DNA of 64,000 nt from Roridomyces roridus (GCA_029378245.1 JARKIF010000015.1:620001-684000), one strand, 5' to 3'. Counted from the first letter of the stretch, positions 45,668 to 58,314 are shown. The notes: a model not told the origin generated them from the sequence alone. Made by a program: numbers and translations.

Positions 45668-45886
45668 CAATCCCTCGGATGCTCAGCACTCAGCGCGCGA
45701 GGAAGGAGTCAACACTGACATTTTGCCTAACACCGAAGCGCCGAATTTTGTTGTCAGGCCTTGTCACATCACTGTCACCGTCACGCATGATGCATCTTTG
45801 ACTCGTACCACCGCCATACTTTAGCGCTTCAGCCACGGTGAGTGCTCCGTGCCACAATTCGGCCGTCCTGATGCCCTGGTCAAGGA

Positions 45887-47086
45887 ATGAAGTCCATCCT
45901 GTATATCCCTGAGCTCATCGACCAAATCGTGGGTTCTGCCGACGCAGGAGACCTCCATGCATGCGCCCTGGTCTGTCGTAGATGGGCTCATGCCGCACAG
46001 TCCCGTATCTTTTCGAACATAAAAATATGCGACTCCTATGGCGCAGAGCTCGCAACACGCCAGATGTCCCGTCTTCTGAACGTCTTTGACGAGTCTCCCC
46101 ACCTGGCGACATTCGTCTTGACGCTGGAGCTGTGGCTCGGCCATCAGGTCGGGGAAATTCACAGACTGTGCCGTAGCGGACTTACGGTGCTTCGTACTCT
46201 GTTCCTTTACCTTCCGACCCCCCTTCCCTCTCGGCTGCTACCCACAATCAAAAGTTTGCTCGCCCTGGAGTCGCTGACATCAGTGACGCTTCACATCCAA
46301 TTCGAGCACCTCGAAGACCTCCTCGACGTCTGGCGCGATTGTTCGCGCAATATTCGGTATGTGGAATTCCCACGAGCCCCGTCCGTCAAGCCCGCGGAAC
46401 CATCTGCAAGACCGTCAATGTGTCTCGATCCCCATACCAAGATTCAACTGGATGTCTTTGAAGGCGTCCCCGATGCCCCTTCGATCTGTCACGATTAACA
46501 GCGTTCCGGTTCCCTCGCCCAATGTTCACCTATGACCCACCCCAGGCTCTGATGGCGGCGGCAGGGCACACAATTGAGATCGTGACTGCAGATGTGCGTC
46601 TATGATCATACCAGTCCATTCTGCTCAAAATGGATAATAGGTTGAGTACTCCGTCGTGAATCTCTCCCTGTTTGAGCGAATCACCCAACTGGAGATTTCG
46701 CCGACGTCGAGCACGACTTTTTCAACGCCATCGATTCGATCAAAACCATCTCTCCTCATGTGCGGAGCCAAATTCGTGCACTGAGGCTCTCGATGCCCTA
46801 TATGTTTATGCACAACACGCCTATTCCTGAAGTTGCACGGGGGATATCGGAGATCCAGGCTGTGTTGCCGAATTTGCGGGTGATCGTCGTTGTCAGCGAA
46901 TTTGCGACTCCAACGCTGGTGCAGAGCGTCGAGGAATGTTTTCCAGGTCTCAACCCGGGAACCTCGTTGAAGTGGCGTACGTGTACAATTCTCCGGACCT
47001 CTTGACTCCCAGCTGATGCAAGAACAGGTTTCAGGACTGAGCAGGATTTCAAGGCAGTTTGGTACTCACGGATCGCACTTGAATGA
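45887..47086 (+). pseudogene. F-box-like protein gene, decayed tandem copy
   Basis: Begins MKSILYIPELIDQIVGSAD, then ALVCRRWAHAAQSRIF, the N-terminal F-box pattern. It follows its neighbour at 48351 closely for about 190 codons. It then lacks the DNA encoding DWLLDDPRC and shifts frame, giving a stop at 46498. Downstream pieces still match in other frames (RSQIRALRLSMPYM, EVARGISEIQAVLPNLRV, VQSVEECFPGLNPGTSLKW), up to a last exon ending FKAVWYSRIALE and a stop at 47086. So the gene was once complete and is now broken in the middle. Confidence 0.65.
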
Positions 47087-48350
47087 GTACGATTTTTGGT
47101 CATGCTACATATGTTCGCCCCAGAGGTCTCGGTGTAAACGCTTCTATGTCGTTTGTTCCTGACAAGCCTTGCCCGCTTTGAATTCACCGACCCTCCGCGG
47201 CGACTCAAGCCAAATGCGGCATCGGGCGCGACTTGGTTGAAGCTGGTGCGATTGACGATTTGACACCGGGTCGTGGGCGTGACTCAGAACTGACAATCGC
47301 GCCCAAGGCGATTAGACTCGTCCAGTCTGAAATTCTCTGAATCACACTGGGCTGCGTATCTGAACGTTCGTTCCACTTTTGTTCGACTCTAGATCTGTGA
47401 TTCTTCTTTATGTTCGCACGAATCAGCTGGCTGGATCTCCAGGACTCCGCACCCCTCCTTCTCCCATATTGGAGTGTGTACAGATCTGCCTCGGGATGGA
47501 TCTCGCCTGATTCGAGCATTCTCCATTTGAAGGTTGCTTGATTTTTCCTGGAGAAGAAAGTTTGCTTCAAGGTTCCTGGCAAACGCACTCGGCTTGTGGA
47601 ATGATCCAGGTGTTGTTACTTATACGCAGGAGCAGTGCAACAACCAGGACCTGGAGGCGGTCGGACCGCGCCCGCATCACTTTCATGGTGGTTAGGCTAT
47701 TTGCGTACATCCTCGTTCGACTCGAGTCTAGGTCTATCTTGCCTGGGTTTCCCCCTTTTCCCTCTTTTGGCAAGTGGGATTCGAGATTCAGGAAAATCTC
47801 AGATAAGTAGCTGGTCCAGGGAAATCGTCTTGAAATTGAGGGCAAGCTGGCAGCGACGATGTTGATTTGCTGATGCGAGATCCACAAATTACAATGGGAC
47901 CGGAGGTCTGCTCTCAGTTTGACCCAGGGCCGATGTTCCAGATGAAACTGGCTTGCAATGTTCAAATTGCATGCATCCGGAGACTACCGCTGTATGAAGA
48001 ATGCGCCGATCAAGTGCACTGGGCACTGGTGCGTCAGATCACTATTTATTGGGTTGCCGGTCAGCGGCATGAGCCAATTGATGGGTTGATTGGGCGCGGA
48101 TCATATGCATGCGCACTAATGTTTGGATCGGGAGCAAGGCAAGTACTAGTGACAAGATGCTAGCATTGAGCTCCGCGCTGTTTGCCGACTCGGCAGATCA
48201 GATATCCCGATTGGGATGCCACTAATCACTGTCACTGTCACCGTCACGGATCACTCATCTCTCACTCGTACCACCACCACGCAGAGTGCTTCAGCCAGAG
48301 TGAGACGCCTACGTGCCACACTCCGGCTGTCCTGACCCTCCTACCAAGCG
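47087..48350. other. Intergenic spacer of the F-box-like pair
   Basis: No gene. Contains T-arm element 8 and a weaker candidate near 47385 (TTGTTCGACTC). The last 120 bases are similar to the promoter of the decayed copy (CACTGTCACCGTCACG, CTCGTACCACC). Confidence 0.45.
47711..47767 (+). repeat. T-arm-like hairpin with weak T-run (element 8)
   Basis: CCTCGTTCGACTCGAGT at 47711-47727; only TTTT at 47756-47759 and 47764-47767 follow. Confidence 0.4.
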
Positions 48351-50013
48351 ATGAACTCTGCCCTGCATATCCCCGAGCTCGTCGAGGAAATCTTTGGGTA
48401 TGCAGACACACAAGACCTCCCTACACACGCCCTCGTTTGCCCTACATGGACTCATGCTGTGCAGTCCCGCATCTTCTCACACATCCAAATTGGGGATCAC
48501 TGGAGGTCTTCGTACCACGGAGCGCGCCGAATCTCCGCTCTTCTGAATATCTTACACCAATCTCCCCACCTTGCGGCATTCGTGTTGACGCTGGACCTGC
48601 GGCTCGCCCATACGATTATGGTCGACGATTTTGAGAGACTGTGCCGCAGCGGATTTACGATACTCCGAGCACTGTGCCTGTCCCTTCCAAGTCCCCTTCC
48701 CTCTCGGTTCCTGCCCTCAATCCAAACCTTGCTCGCCCTAGAGTCGCTGACGTCAGTGACGCTCGACTTTCAATTCCAGCACGTAGAAGACCTCGTCGAG
48801 GTTTGGCGAGATTCTTCGCCCAGTATTCGCCATGTGGAATTCCCGCGAGCACAGTCTGTCAAACCCTCAGGCATATCTGCACCATCGACTTGTCTCGATC
48901 CCTATCCCAAGATCCAGTTGGATACCTTCATGGGGGTCGATTGGTTGCTTGACGATCCCCGGTGCCCCTTCGATCTGTCTCGATTAGCAGCGTTCCGGTG
49001 CTGCCGCGACTTCGGGGCTCATGCCCCACCCCGGGCTCTGCTGGATGCGGCACGCGATGCAGTTGTGATTGTTTCTGCCGATGTGCGTTAACAGCATCGT
49101 ACGAGTCCATTCTACTCACAATGGCCTCTAGACTCAGTTCTCCATCGTGAATCTCTCCATCTTCGAACGACTCACGCAGCTTGGCATTGCAATTCCCGGC
49201 AGATACAACTTTGCGTACGGCGTCGCTTCGATCATGACCATCCCTGCTCAGGCGCGGAGTCAGATTCGTGCACTGCGCCTCTCCATTTCCACTATGGTTG
49301 GCAAAGACCCGCCCGTTATTGAAGTCGCACGGGGAATATCGGAGATCCAGGCCGTGTTGCCCAACTTGCGGATCGTTGTCGTTGTCGGCGAATTTCAGAC
49401 TCCGACCATGGTGCAGAGCGTGGAGGAGTGTTTCCCAGGTCTTAACCCCGAAACCTTGTTGCGATGGAGTGCGTGAACGCTTTCCTTTTCTTTCCTCCGA
49501 GTTGTTGCTGATACAAGGATAGATTTCACGCCTCAGACAGTATCGGCTTGGTATTCCCGCATTGCAGTGTTGAATGATTGTGATCTTGTTACTTTTCTTG
49601 TCCACCGCTGGTGTGGAATGTTTCCCAGGTCTCATTCCTGGAACACTGGTGCGATGGCGTGCGTTGTCGCTTGTCTTTTGAAACCATCGGACTTGCTGCT
49701 AGCATGTAGATGGATTTCACGCCTTGCACAACACCAGCTTGGTATTCCCGGATTGCACTTGAATGATTGTGGTCTTGTTCATTTTCTTGGCACGAGCGTG
49801 TGTATGTTGGGCCTCTGTGTACATATTGATACGCGCGCTTGTTCATTCACAATCGAGATACAAAACACACTGAATGGGAAAGGTTTAAGACACCCATCGA
49901 CTGCGAGTCGACTGGCTCAAAAAACTAAGGTTATTTCCGGCAGAACCCAATCACAGGCCGCGGGACGTCGGAAGAATGGAATGCCTGTTTTCCAGGATGC
50001 GCCGACAAAGTGA
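48351..50013 (+). CDS. F-box-like protein, intact tandem copy
   Basis: Exons 48351-49082, 49138-49468 and a terminal exon from about 49525. It starts MNSALHIPELVEEIFGYAD with ALVCPTWTHAVQSRIF, the F-box region that would bind Skp1. The rest is a helical/leucine-rich recognition part (LLALESLTSVTLDFQF, IRALRLSISTMV, EVARGISEIQAVLPNLR). The terminal exon matches the decayed copy (VSAWYSRIA), but an extra base after Ile-Ala removes the stop, so the frame runs on to 50013 through a second copy of the same exon (49612-49790). The real end is therefore uncertain; using the second terminal exon would restore the usual end RIALE. Target unknown. Confidence 0.65.
49612..49790 (+). repeat. Duplicated terminal exon region of the F-box-like gene
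   Basis: TGTTTCCCAGGTCT, GATTTCACGCCT, CTTGGTATTCCCG and GAATGATTGTG(A/G)TCTTGTT occur at 49430-49590 and again at 49618-49785. The second copy keeps the original stop (GCACTTGAATGA). Confidence 0.7.
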
Positions 50014-50074
50014 GGCACACCTGCAAGCGGTCGCGTACCGCAACCGTACGACCATTGAATCGCGTCGCGTTTAC

Positions 50075-50124
50075 CCTCGTTCGACTCGAGTTCCGGCCCT
50101 TGGCTCGGTGCGCCTTCCGTTTTT
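50075..50124 (+). repeat. T-arm-like hairpin with downstream T-run (element 9)
   Basis: CCTCGTTCGACTCGAGT at 50075-50091; TTTTT at 50120-50124. Confidence 0.55.
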
Positions 50125-50533
50125 CGCTGAGCGGAGCACAATACTATTCGAGTCCTCCTTGATCCAAAGGATTGAACTTTGGACAGTCCCCTACTCTGTC
50201 AAGAGGAGGGTTCTGTGGGGCTGAATGCATGAGCTCCTGCCAAGTGTGTGCCATCAAATCATGATTTTGACCACATTGCGATTATGTGAACATGATGTAA
50301 ACAGTGACCCACAAACTGTTCCGACAGAATGGCAGGCTCCGAACCTGTTCCGAGATTCGGATGAAGCAAAATTGTGCATATAGCCGCCGGCTGTCAATTC
50401 ACCATGATGATCCGACGTAGAACCAGAGTAGGGGAACGGTGTTTGCACCGCTATGGATTTTATAAGACCTGCGGGCTACACCATGTGCCGTTCCATGCGA
50501 TGACTGATGCAAGCATAAGTCTAGTGACAGTAA

Positions 50534-50581
50534 GCTCGTTCGACTCAAGCCTGGGTCTATGCGCCGGTCTGACCTTTTTTT
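50534..50581 (+). repeat. T-arm-like hairpin with downstream T-run (element 10)
   Basis: GCTCGTTCGACTCAAGC at 50534-50550 (one mismatch in the stem); seven T residues at 50575-50581. Confidence 0.55.
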
Positions 50582-51219
50582 AACAGTATTTCTCAAATGT
50601 AACATACACTTCCATTGAAAAGTAGAGACTGGATACGAGAGATACAAAGGCGATGAGAGGTACAGGCATACAAACAGAGAGAAGGAGATGATGAGTGGAT
50701 ACAAATCAAACGAGGCGGATCAGAGAGAAGTGGGCAGAGAACCAAGAAACCCGAAAGAACCAAGTGTGAATGCGCGAATGGAATCAAACGCCGCTCGCGC
50801 CGGCCTGGGATACGACTTTCGGACGCGAAGCAATCTTGTTGAGAGAAAGCTGGCGGCGGCGGCGATGCTCGATGTTGATTTTCTGGAGAGATTCCAGGGT
50901 TAGCGATACATAAACGATGAGAAACGGGGAGTGCGTACCGCGAGGGCGTGGAGGGGCAGCGCGTTTACGGTCGAGTTCTGTGGGAGGCCGGGGACGGTGA
51001 CGACGCGTCTACAATATATCAACGACGAATGGAAAGATAGTGTGAGTGAACTCACAGATCCTGCCGACGTCTTCATTTTGTCCGCAAGGGGAGAGCAGGA
51101 ACAGGCGCGGGGGATTTGGCGAGACGACGTCAGCGAGTTGCTACTACCAAGAAACCAGCCACGCACCTGAGAGTTATTCCTCACCCGATGCGTATCAGAA
51201 CTGGCGGAGAGCGGGGAGG

Positions 51220-51790
51220 GTGTCGTATGTGATGCTAAGACCTGCGCCTTGCGCGCGATGTGACCGAGAACGGACGGATGGGTTCGGCGAGGCGTGAAGA
51301 TGTTCGCGTGCTTGGATCTCGCTGGACGATTCTGATGCAGACGAAGCGCGTTAATTGCGGAGGGTGGATCGAAGGGAGCGGGCGCCTACCTTGAAACTAG
51401 CGGGAAGCTGTAGCTTTGAAACTTCCGCGCTTGCGAGGTCGTCGACGTCGACCTGAATGCAGGGGATGAGCAAAACGAGACTCGCTCAGGCGGATGCAGC
51501 ACGTACAGCACGCAGGCCGTCGGCGCACTCACGCAGAAGTTGCTCCATAGAACGGGACATAGACATATTCGGCGAGGGAATTGGGGTGTGGATGTGAGTG
51601 GAAGGAGGAGAGACGCGTGCTGGCGAGTCCAACTTGACGTGACCAAGTCGATCGCGATCGAGAAGATGACGTCGGCGTCAAAGCCGTGAGTCCGGCTAGG
51701 GGAAGGAGCGCAGACGTGGGCAGAAACGTGAATAAACAGCCAGGTCTTGCAGACATTCAGCTGATGCGACTCCGAGTCTACCAGCAGCAT
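51220..51790 (-). CDS. Possible spliced gene of unknown function (partial)
   Basis: The minus strand shows exon-like pieces with good splice sites: a frame starting at 51790 (MLLVDSESHQLNVCKTWLF ... DADVIFSIAIDLV), a piece VDVDDLASAEVSKLQLPASFK preceded by CAG and followed by GTAGGC, and RDPSTRTSSRLAEPIRPFSV after another CAG. Composition looks protein-like, but the family is not recognised and the ends are not resolved. Confidence 0.3.
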
Positions 51791-53621
51791 TCCGAGAGTC
51801 GCCGAGACTTGGAGTCAGCACCGTCATCTAGCGCAGAAATCGCGGGGAAAAGGACCCATGCATGGAAGAATCAATGATTGAAATTGTTGGAAAAGGATGA
51901 GCACCAGAGAGAGCGCACAGGACGAAGGTCAGAGTGCGGCATGGTGGAGTGAGTCAAGCCGCTTCTTCGTTTGTCCTTGTGTACTTTCGGCGCTGATCGG
52001 TTTTCACTCCGACCACCACCATCTTTGCCACTTCTCTCGCCACTTCTCCTCCGCGGACGCACGGCATGAAGACAACGCCTCGTAACAAGTCACTCTTTTC
52101 ATATCGAGGGCCGGGCCTAGGAGGACCTAGCACGTTTTTTCGACACAGTGCGTCCGTCGAGATAGCTCTTGAGACGTGCGTCTATGGCCCGCAACGGATG
52201 CAGCTGAATCTGAGAAGTTGAAGCCTGTGGGATGGTGGTGCGTCGCACATTATCTCACTTGAAATCCAGCCACTTATCGATTTCCGCTTTCTTCACACTC
52301 TCAGAACCGGGGGACCCCAAATTGACCATCTTCACTCATTCCCTAGGATTTCGGCGGCGACGGCTTGACCTCCTCGTCCCGAACTTTCAGCTCTCTTCAT
52401 GCGATGGAGCCTCCAGTGGGTGAGTCATTGTTGTCCGGGCAGATCCTCCGAGTCATTAGTACTCGGGACTGGCATCTTGGAATGATGAAACTGGCGGTAA
52501 CATGCATGGTTCTCATGGGGCTCCTCCTGTCGCCGGTGTTGCTCGATATTCTCGCCTCCGCTGTGGGGAGATCTCCGCCCTTTCTTGCCCTTCCGCTCTG
52601 TGTTGCTTCATGCACCAAGCTCTCTACTTTGGGACTCCTGGAGACGGTTTGATCTAGATCGCGTCTTACTCCCACATTGCCCCCGACACGCAGTATCTAT
52701 CTATCGGTACCGAATACGCAGGGATCCCGCGACGGCTGCTTGAAAGGCTGTTCCTGTGTCGACGACGGCTGACGCCCATGAAGATCCAGGCGCAGAACAG
52801 AGCCTGGAATAGACGACGACCGGTGCGAATTTACCGTAGGAATTCCCGAGTTGCAAGGTCAAATTCCCAGAGTTGAGTCACTGGACGATGACAAAAGTCT
52901 ACATATTTACGAAAAAAATGCAGGCACTGAAGAATGGAAGGCGCGGGAGCACGCACGTATAGCGACGCGGGTTGAGTTGCACAGCCAAAAGGCGTCCTCA
53001 ACATGATGAACTTTACAGCTTCCTGTGATGCGTTCTCGACATCTTCCCATCGCTGACGAGTATACTGCCACGAATGTCTCCCGTGTCAGTGTGTCAGTTC
53101 TGCGCCTTACCTACATCTTTGACCCGCGATTCCAACGGACGTCGGAATCAGCCTGGCTTCCCAACGAACGCGTACGGCGTACATTGCCGTGGTAGACTTT
53201 TGAGGCAAGTCAGGGTTCCCGACTGCAATTTATGACTCGACTCTGGACTTGTTTCAACGGCGCACTAAATAAGCAAGTACGACCCAACAACTCGGCGCGT
53301 GTGACTCAACTCCTGCGGGCCATCAAGCCGCCGTCACTTCCCGCAGCCGGCTATCGAAGGCCTTCTTTGGCTGTGACTCAGATTCAGACTCGTATCTTCG
53401 TTTCGTCCTCCGCCACAGCTTTTCGGGGATCCACGTACAGATCTCGGCGACGTACTTCCGGCCTGGGAGTGACTCCATCCAGTCGATAATTGGGGAGAAT
53501 ACATTTCCGGGGTGACTCGACGTGATTCAACTGTTGGTACCGCTGCCAGCTGATATGGCCGTCCTTCCCATGAAACTATAAAGTGTGAGTGTCGGTATGA
53601 CTCTGACCATTTCATTCCAGC

Positions 53622-54505
53622 ATGTTTCCACCATTCGACAACGTCTCGCAGTACAGACCAGGCATCGTTATCTGGTGCGACCCCAACTCCCCCGAGATGG
53701 AGCTCTCGACGCTGCCCCCCAACACACCCTACGTCCCAAGGAGATCTCAGGACCTCCTCCCATGCCTCGTCGTCGCAGTCGACACCGAGTCCTTCACGAT
53801 GCAGGTGGCGAGGCTCTGCGACACTGTGGTCAGTGTGTTCCTGCTATGCTTGAGTAAATTGACACTGACACCCGCACAGCCGAGCAATCCAACGAAATGG
53901 GTCCGTGTCGACAGTCCACCGCCCATCACATGGAAGTTGACCGATGCGTGGATGTGGGTCGGTACACCCGCCACCGTTAATATGATCCTCCGCAATTCGA
54001 GGCTTCAGCATCGTATGTCGATCCTTTCATTCATCGCAATTGGATGTCGTGCTGATGGCAGTCTGGTATAGCACACAGGGACGAGTTCTTCGCCTCCCCA
54101 TCCGTGGCGAAAGCAAACTTGAAGAATTATTGGGTCCATAGGAAGAATTATTGCCTGAGCAGAGGTAAGCAGACATCCGCATGAAATGCTGGCACTTTCT
54201 AAACATACATCATGAAATTAGGATCTGCGCAAGGCAGCCCTCCTCCTAATGCGCACTTGCACATGCACAACACGCCAAGCCACAGAGGGTCCTCTCGACC
54301 AAGCCGCCATCAGTATCCCGGACACGGCGCACCCCCCAGTCGCAGCGACATGACATACTCGACCCTCGCACCGCACCCTGTTGTCGTTCCCCCAGGCTTT
54401 ACGGAGAACAACCCCAATGCGCCTGGGTGGTGGAGGAATCCCGAGACGGGGTGGTTCTGGCATGCCAGTCAAGGGCTGTTGCCGCCTTCGCAGATGCCTT
54501 CGTGA
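53622..54505 (+). CDS. Uncharacterised conserved-looking protein, 238 aa
   Basis: Exons 53622-53828, 53880-54012, 54072-54164 and 54222-54505 join in phase to 239 codons. It starts MFPPFDNVSQYRPGIVIWCD and has RRSQDLLPCLVVAVD, PTKWVRVDSPPPITWKL, TDAWMWVGTPATVNMIL and LKNYWVHRKNY. The last exon is Pro/Ser/His-rich and ends with a Trp-dense motif, APGWWRNPETGWFWH, which resembles but is not a standard WW domain. I recall similar predicted proteins from other mushrooms; function unknown. No signal peptide or membrane helix; clean splice phases support a real gene. Confidence 0.7.
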
Positions 54506-56654
54506 CCAATCATGCCCGTGCGCCGGTTTTGCTTCGCGTTTTGTTTTCGATCTGCTGTTTGTTCGCCATTTGGACGCTACCCCCGTACCTGTATTCTTAT
54601 TAGATATGTTATAGAGACCCTCGTGTATTTATTGTGTATTCGCGTACTAGGTGCAGGATCAATTGATTTGGCTGCGCGTAACTTGAGGTTGGACTCACCT
54701 TCAATCGCATGAAACCAGGACAAGACGCCCTAAGATCAATGGATCTCGACGATCGCGAGTCCAATCAAGGCGTCAACCTTGCACACGAAGTCGAACCCGG
54801 CTGCCGAAACATGCACTCACTGCCCCACTCCTTAGCTAGAGTAGCCCAGAATGTCGGCCAGCAATTGTACGATCAGGTCGGAGGGAATGAGCCGAGGATT
54901 TTCAAGGCGGCGTCGATGAATTGGAGTAATTGAACCGGCTTCAAGTAAGTCAGGTATGTAAAAGAAAGATCGTCGGCCCTATGGAATGGTGCCGGTCGGA
55001 GTCGAACCGAGCACGGTGGTACTTGTGCTGTGCCAGTTCATTGCGGCGTGGCAGATGCAGCTGGCAATTACAGCTTGAAGTTCAGCCGTTAATGCACTAT
55101 GCACATCCAACCCACCGGCGGTACACAGATGGTCGTCGCGCGCCCGCCTGTCGATTTCGAATCTCGATGACGTGGAGGTTGAACGAGATAAGTACAGGAT
55201 GGAGCAAAGCCCAAGACTGAGACATGGCACATGTCACTGCGCATTTTCGTGGGTTTTCCTTGTGCTGCGCAGGAGATCTAGAGAGACTCTGTGGCAGAAG
55301 AGGTGGTGTGGCCTGGTCAGTGGTCACGCTGTCACACGATGACTCACACTTTTTCTTCCGCCTCTTCAATTTGGCAAACTGATCCCTTCGTCCCTTGTTC
55401 TTGCTCTGCGAGCTTGCTGCGAGCTTGCAAATTCTGCGATTCCACTCCATCCCTCGGCATCTCCGTCTCTTTCTTCTCGAGTGGCGGATCGGCGTCGTCG
55501 GTCGTCTTCGCCCAGTGGGCGGCAGCCCTTCAGGCTTCACGCGGATTTCTCGGACTCGAATCGGTTCCAGCGGATGCCTCACAACGAGTCACGGCCATCC
55601 ACAACAAACGCGTTTACGGTCCGAGTCGGATCCCCACGTCTCTCGTCTCTCGTGCCAGTACCCATGGCAACCTGGGCAACCCATCCGGCCACGCACGATC
55701 TCAGCGGAAATAGAATGGAATGAGGTTAAACGAGAGGTACATTACATTCGTTCTCATTCCATTCCCTTTATATATCATATGTCACCTCTTCACGACGGTC
55801 AGATAAATAGGCTTCTTTGCCCTGGAACTCGGATGTTCGGCCCACCGACTCAATGCGATCTGGGACAATTCGATATCCCGTTCTTTTACTTGACGGGCGC
55901 CTGCGGTACTTACTCGCTCCCCGTCCTGGATGTATTTATTCCTACTTGACCGCAAATCCGAGCGAGTATCTTTTATTCCCCGCCTTGCTCATTGACTGAC
56001 GCCGACTCGAGACTCGACGCGGACTTGCTAAGATAGGTGTAGCGCCCGGCGGTCGCCGACCCAGACGGCGTCTATCTAGTATCCGCTCACTCATTTGGAT
56101 TGGTGGAACGCAGTGATTGGGGCCGGAGGTCCGTGGACTGTATTTCGCACTGAATGAAAGTGTTACTGAGTGATTGCATTTATCAGTGACAGTGAACGCC
56201 CACACTTCTTGGTTTGAGTACTTACTCGCCACCGTACTATTCATCAACGGATGGCGCTTTTACTCCGTGAGTGCATCATCGCAGGCTCCATTAAATGTCC
56301 ACTAAAACTATTCAGGATGCCAATGCGGTCGCCCGTCGTGATGCCGTCAACGGCCGTCGCCTTGGGCGGGTATTCCCGCAGGGGCATCATCAGCCTGGCC
56401 CGAGGTTGAAACCTGATGGCACGGTGCAAGGCCGCCGAGTGTCGACTACAATTTCTCCCTTGACGCGAACTCAGCCTCTCAAAGACCGGTGGGTGCACCT
56501 GAATATAACCAAATTGAAGATTTATTGACTTGGATAGCTATCAATGATCTCAATTCCAGCGTTCTGATGGAAATGTGGCTCTAATACACGCCGCTCAGCC
56601 TCCCACATAAATATCTTGCGCAGCCTTGCCCGCCACCATCCTTCCATTGAATAC
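54506..56654. other. Intergenic, no confident gene
   Basis: One T-arm element (54960-55010). Frames between 55.1 and 56.0 kb overlap on both strands without a motif; I see no supported gene. Confidence 0.4.
54960..55010 (-). repeat. T-arm-like hairpin with short T-run (element 11)
   Basis: The minus strand reads TCGGTTCGACTCCGA at 55010-54996, containing GGTTCGACTCC, the closest of all to a real B box. TTTCTTTT follows at 54967-54960. I could not fold a full tRNA upstream of it. Confidence 0.5.
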
Positions 56655-57821
56655 ATGGACTCCCCCGTCCCACGCGCCGTTAACCACCACCTCTTGCAAG
56701 AGGAGCGGTCCCGCCTCATCCGTTCCACGCGCAAGATCCAGGAGGTCGTGGGCGAGACACCCCAAGTCGTTGACGTGACGGCACTGCCCGCATTTTCATC
56801 ATCCTCCGCACGCAGGTGGGCGTCAAAGATCACCAAGCGCACCCGGAATCGGAACAGCCTCCACCATGATCTGCCTGCGCTTCCTGCTACCGCATCACCG
56901 GCGTCTGACGCCATACGACCGACGTTGTACCTCAGCGTCCCGGACGAGCCGTATCCGGAACAGCTCGTCCTCCCTACACCGCCACCCTCCCCTACCCTCA
57001 CCGTTGCGCTCAACCTGCCGAACGTAGGTGATTACCTTGTCAAGGACGACGTGCAGGCGCGCCGTCGCAAGATGTCGAAACTCTTTCGCACCCTCGGCAC
57101 GAACGTACCCCCCGAACTCGTCTTTCCCCCAACAGCGACAACAACAACAACCGCGAATCGGAATGACATTGGGAGGGTGCGCCGACGGTTGACTGCGCGT
57201 ACGGTCCTCTCAGACCACGGCGACTCTGTGAAGAGTGGGAAGAGCGGGAAGAGTTCGGTACGGAGTAAGGGCGCCGCTATCGACCATTGGCGGAGTGCAG
57301 TTGGAGTTGGATCTGGGTTGAATTTGGCGCCGCCGTCACCGGCACTGTCGTTCAAAGGCCCGGAACGAGAACGGCTGACGGTGAAGCCGCGCGGACCTCG
57401 TGCTGCACGCGCACAGGCGAAGTCGGCGTTCAAGAAACCTCCGCTGCCACCACCGCCCCCGCATACCGAACCCGTTGAACCCATCTCACGCGGGTGGGTG
57501 TGGGTGGGACGCGCGCAGGATGTCCCTCCGCGTGTACGCCTCCGTATGCAGCGCGGTGCCGAGAAGACGAGTCGGCATTCGAATCTGATGGACGATCTTG
57601 CGTTCACCCAACTGCGTGTGCCCGAACCAGAGGATAATTCGGCTAATTCCTCCGTGGTGGCTGTCAAGATGCGGGATGCGGTGGAAGAGGATGAGCAGCA
57701 GACGCCTTCTTCGACGTTCCGTGCCATGTATCGGTGGCAGAATGATTGGAACGGCAATTGGGTGGGCGCGGGGAATATGGATGATGTGCTTCAGTCGTTG
57801 AGGGATTTGAAGATCAAGTAG
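56655..57821 (+). CDS. Uncharacterised conserved-looking protein, 388 aa
   Basis: Single exon. It starts MDSPVPRAVNHHLLQEER, followed by SRLIRSTRKIQEVVGETP; mid-region has the motif RRKMSKLFRTLGTNVPPELV; the C-terminus reads WNGNWVGAGNMDDVLQSLR followed by a short basic end. These three segments are what I remember as conserved in predicted proteins from mushrooms and other fungi; the stretches between are low-complexity Ser/Pro/Thr/Lys. A 13-residue longer start at 56616 is possible, but the conserved block begins at 56655. No known function; the basic, disordered character would fit a nuclear or cytoskeletal scaffold, which is only a guess. Confidence 0.75.
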   Translation: MDSPVPRAVNHHLLQEERSRLIRSTRKIQEVVGETPQVVDVTALPAFSSSSARRWASKITKRTRNRNSLHHDLPALPATASPASDAIRPTLYLSVPDEPYPEQLVLPTPPPSPTLTVALNLPNVGDYLVKDDVQARRRKMSKLFRTLGTNVPPELVFPPTATTTTTANRNDIGRVRRRLTARTVLSDHGDSVKSGKSGKSSVRSKGAAIDHWRSAVGVGSGLNLAPPSPALSFKGPERERLTVKPRGPRAARAQAKSAFKKPPLPPPPPHTEPVEPISRGWVWVGRAQDVPPRVRLRMQRGAEKTSRHSNLMDDLAFTQLRVPEPEDNSANSSVVAVKMRDAVEEDEQQTPSSTFRAMYRWQNDWNGNWVGAGNMDDVLQSLRDLKIK

Positions 57822-58314
57822 TGTAGGACTACATTCTTTTTTTCGGTTTTGTACTATTACACTCTTTCGAGACGGCTCGACGAGCATCATCTCTGTACAC
57901 AAATTCGAGCGAACGCCGGCCCAGCCGCAAAATCAAGCGCCACGATAGCATCTATTCGCGTTTTCACCTCTCAATTACCGTCTAATTCATCCAATCCCGA
58001 CGTCGAATATCGACTCGGAAGCAGCCGTGTTGATTTCCGGCGGAGGTAAGCGTGGCATGGGGTCTGTATTCAGAATCGTCACTGTCGGCTCATGTTCGTA
58101 TACTAGTTGCGTGTCCCGATAGGTGGGATATTTCCCGTGCGGTGATTGTACTTACTTTTGTCTCTTCCTCAAGATGCAGACTCCCCATTGAACACAGATC
58201 TGCCTTCTCCTCTGTGGCGCTTCCGCAAATCCGTGTCAGGACTCTGAACGATACGATGCAATGGGACGCAATTTTAAAGAACAGAATCTGAACAATTCAC
58301 TCATATGGGCCTCC

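Larger units (their letters stand above)
44950..45886. other. Intergenic with hAT-type MITE
   Basis: Apart from the MITE (45179-45567) and T-arm element 7 (45615-45667) nothing is recognised; 45760-45886 is the promoter region shared with the duplicate at 48230-48350. Confidence 0.5.
50014..53621. other. Gene-poor region
   Basis: Two T-arm elements near 50.1 and 50.55 kb. A minus-strand candidate (below) occupies part of 51.2-51.8 kb. From 51.9 to 53.6 kb I see no assembly of exons that gives a convincing protein. Confidence 0.35.

Noticed and set aside
54985..55075. tRNA gene on the minus strand (GGTTCGACTCCGACC looks like a T-arm)
   Set aside because: No matching 5' acceptor strand, D-arm or anticodon stem could be folded upstream; kept only as a T-arm-like element.
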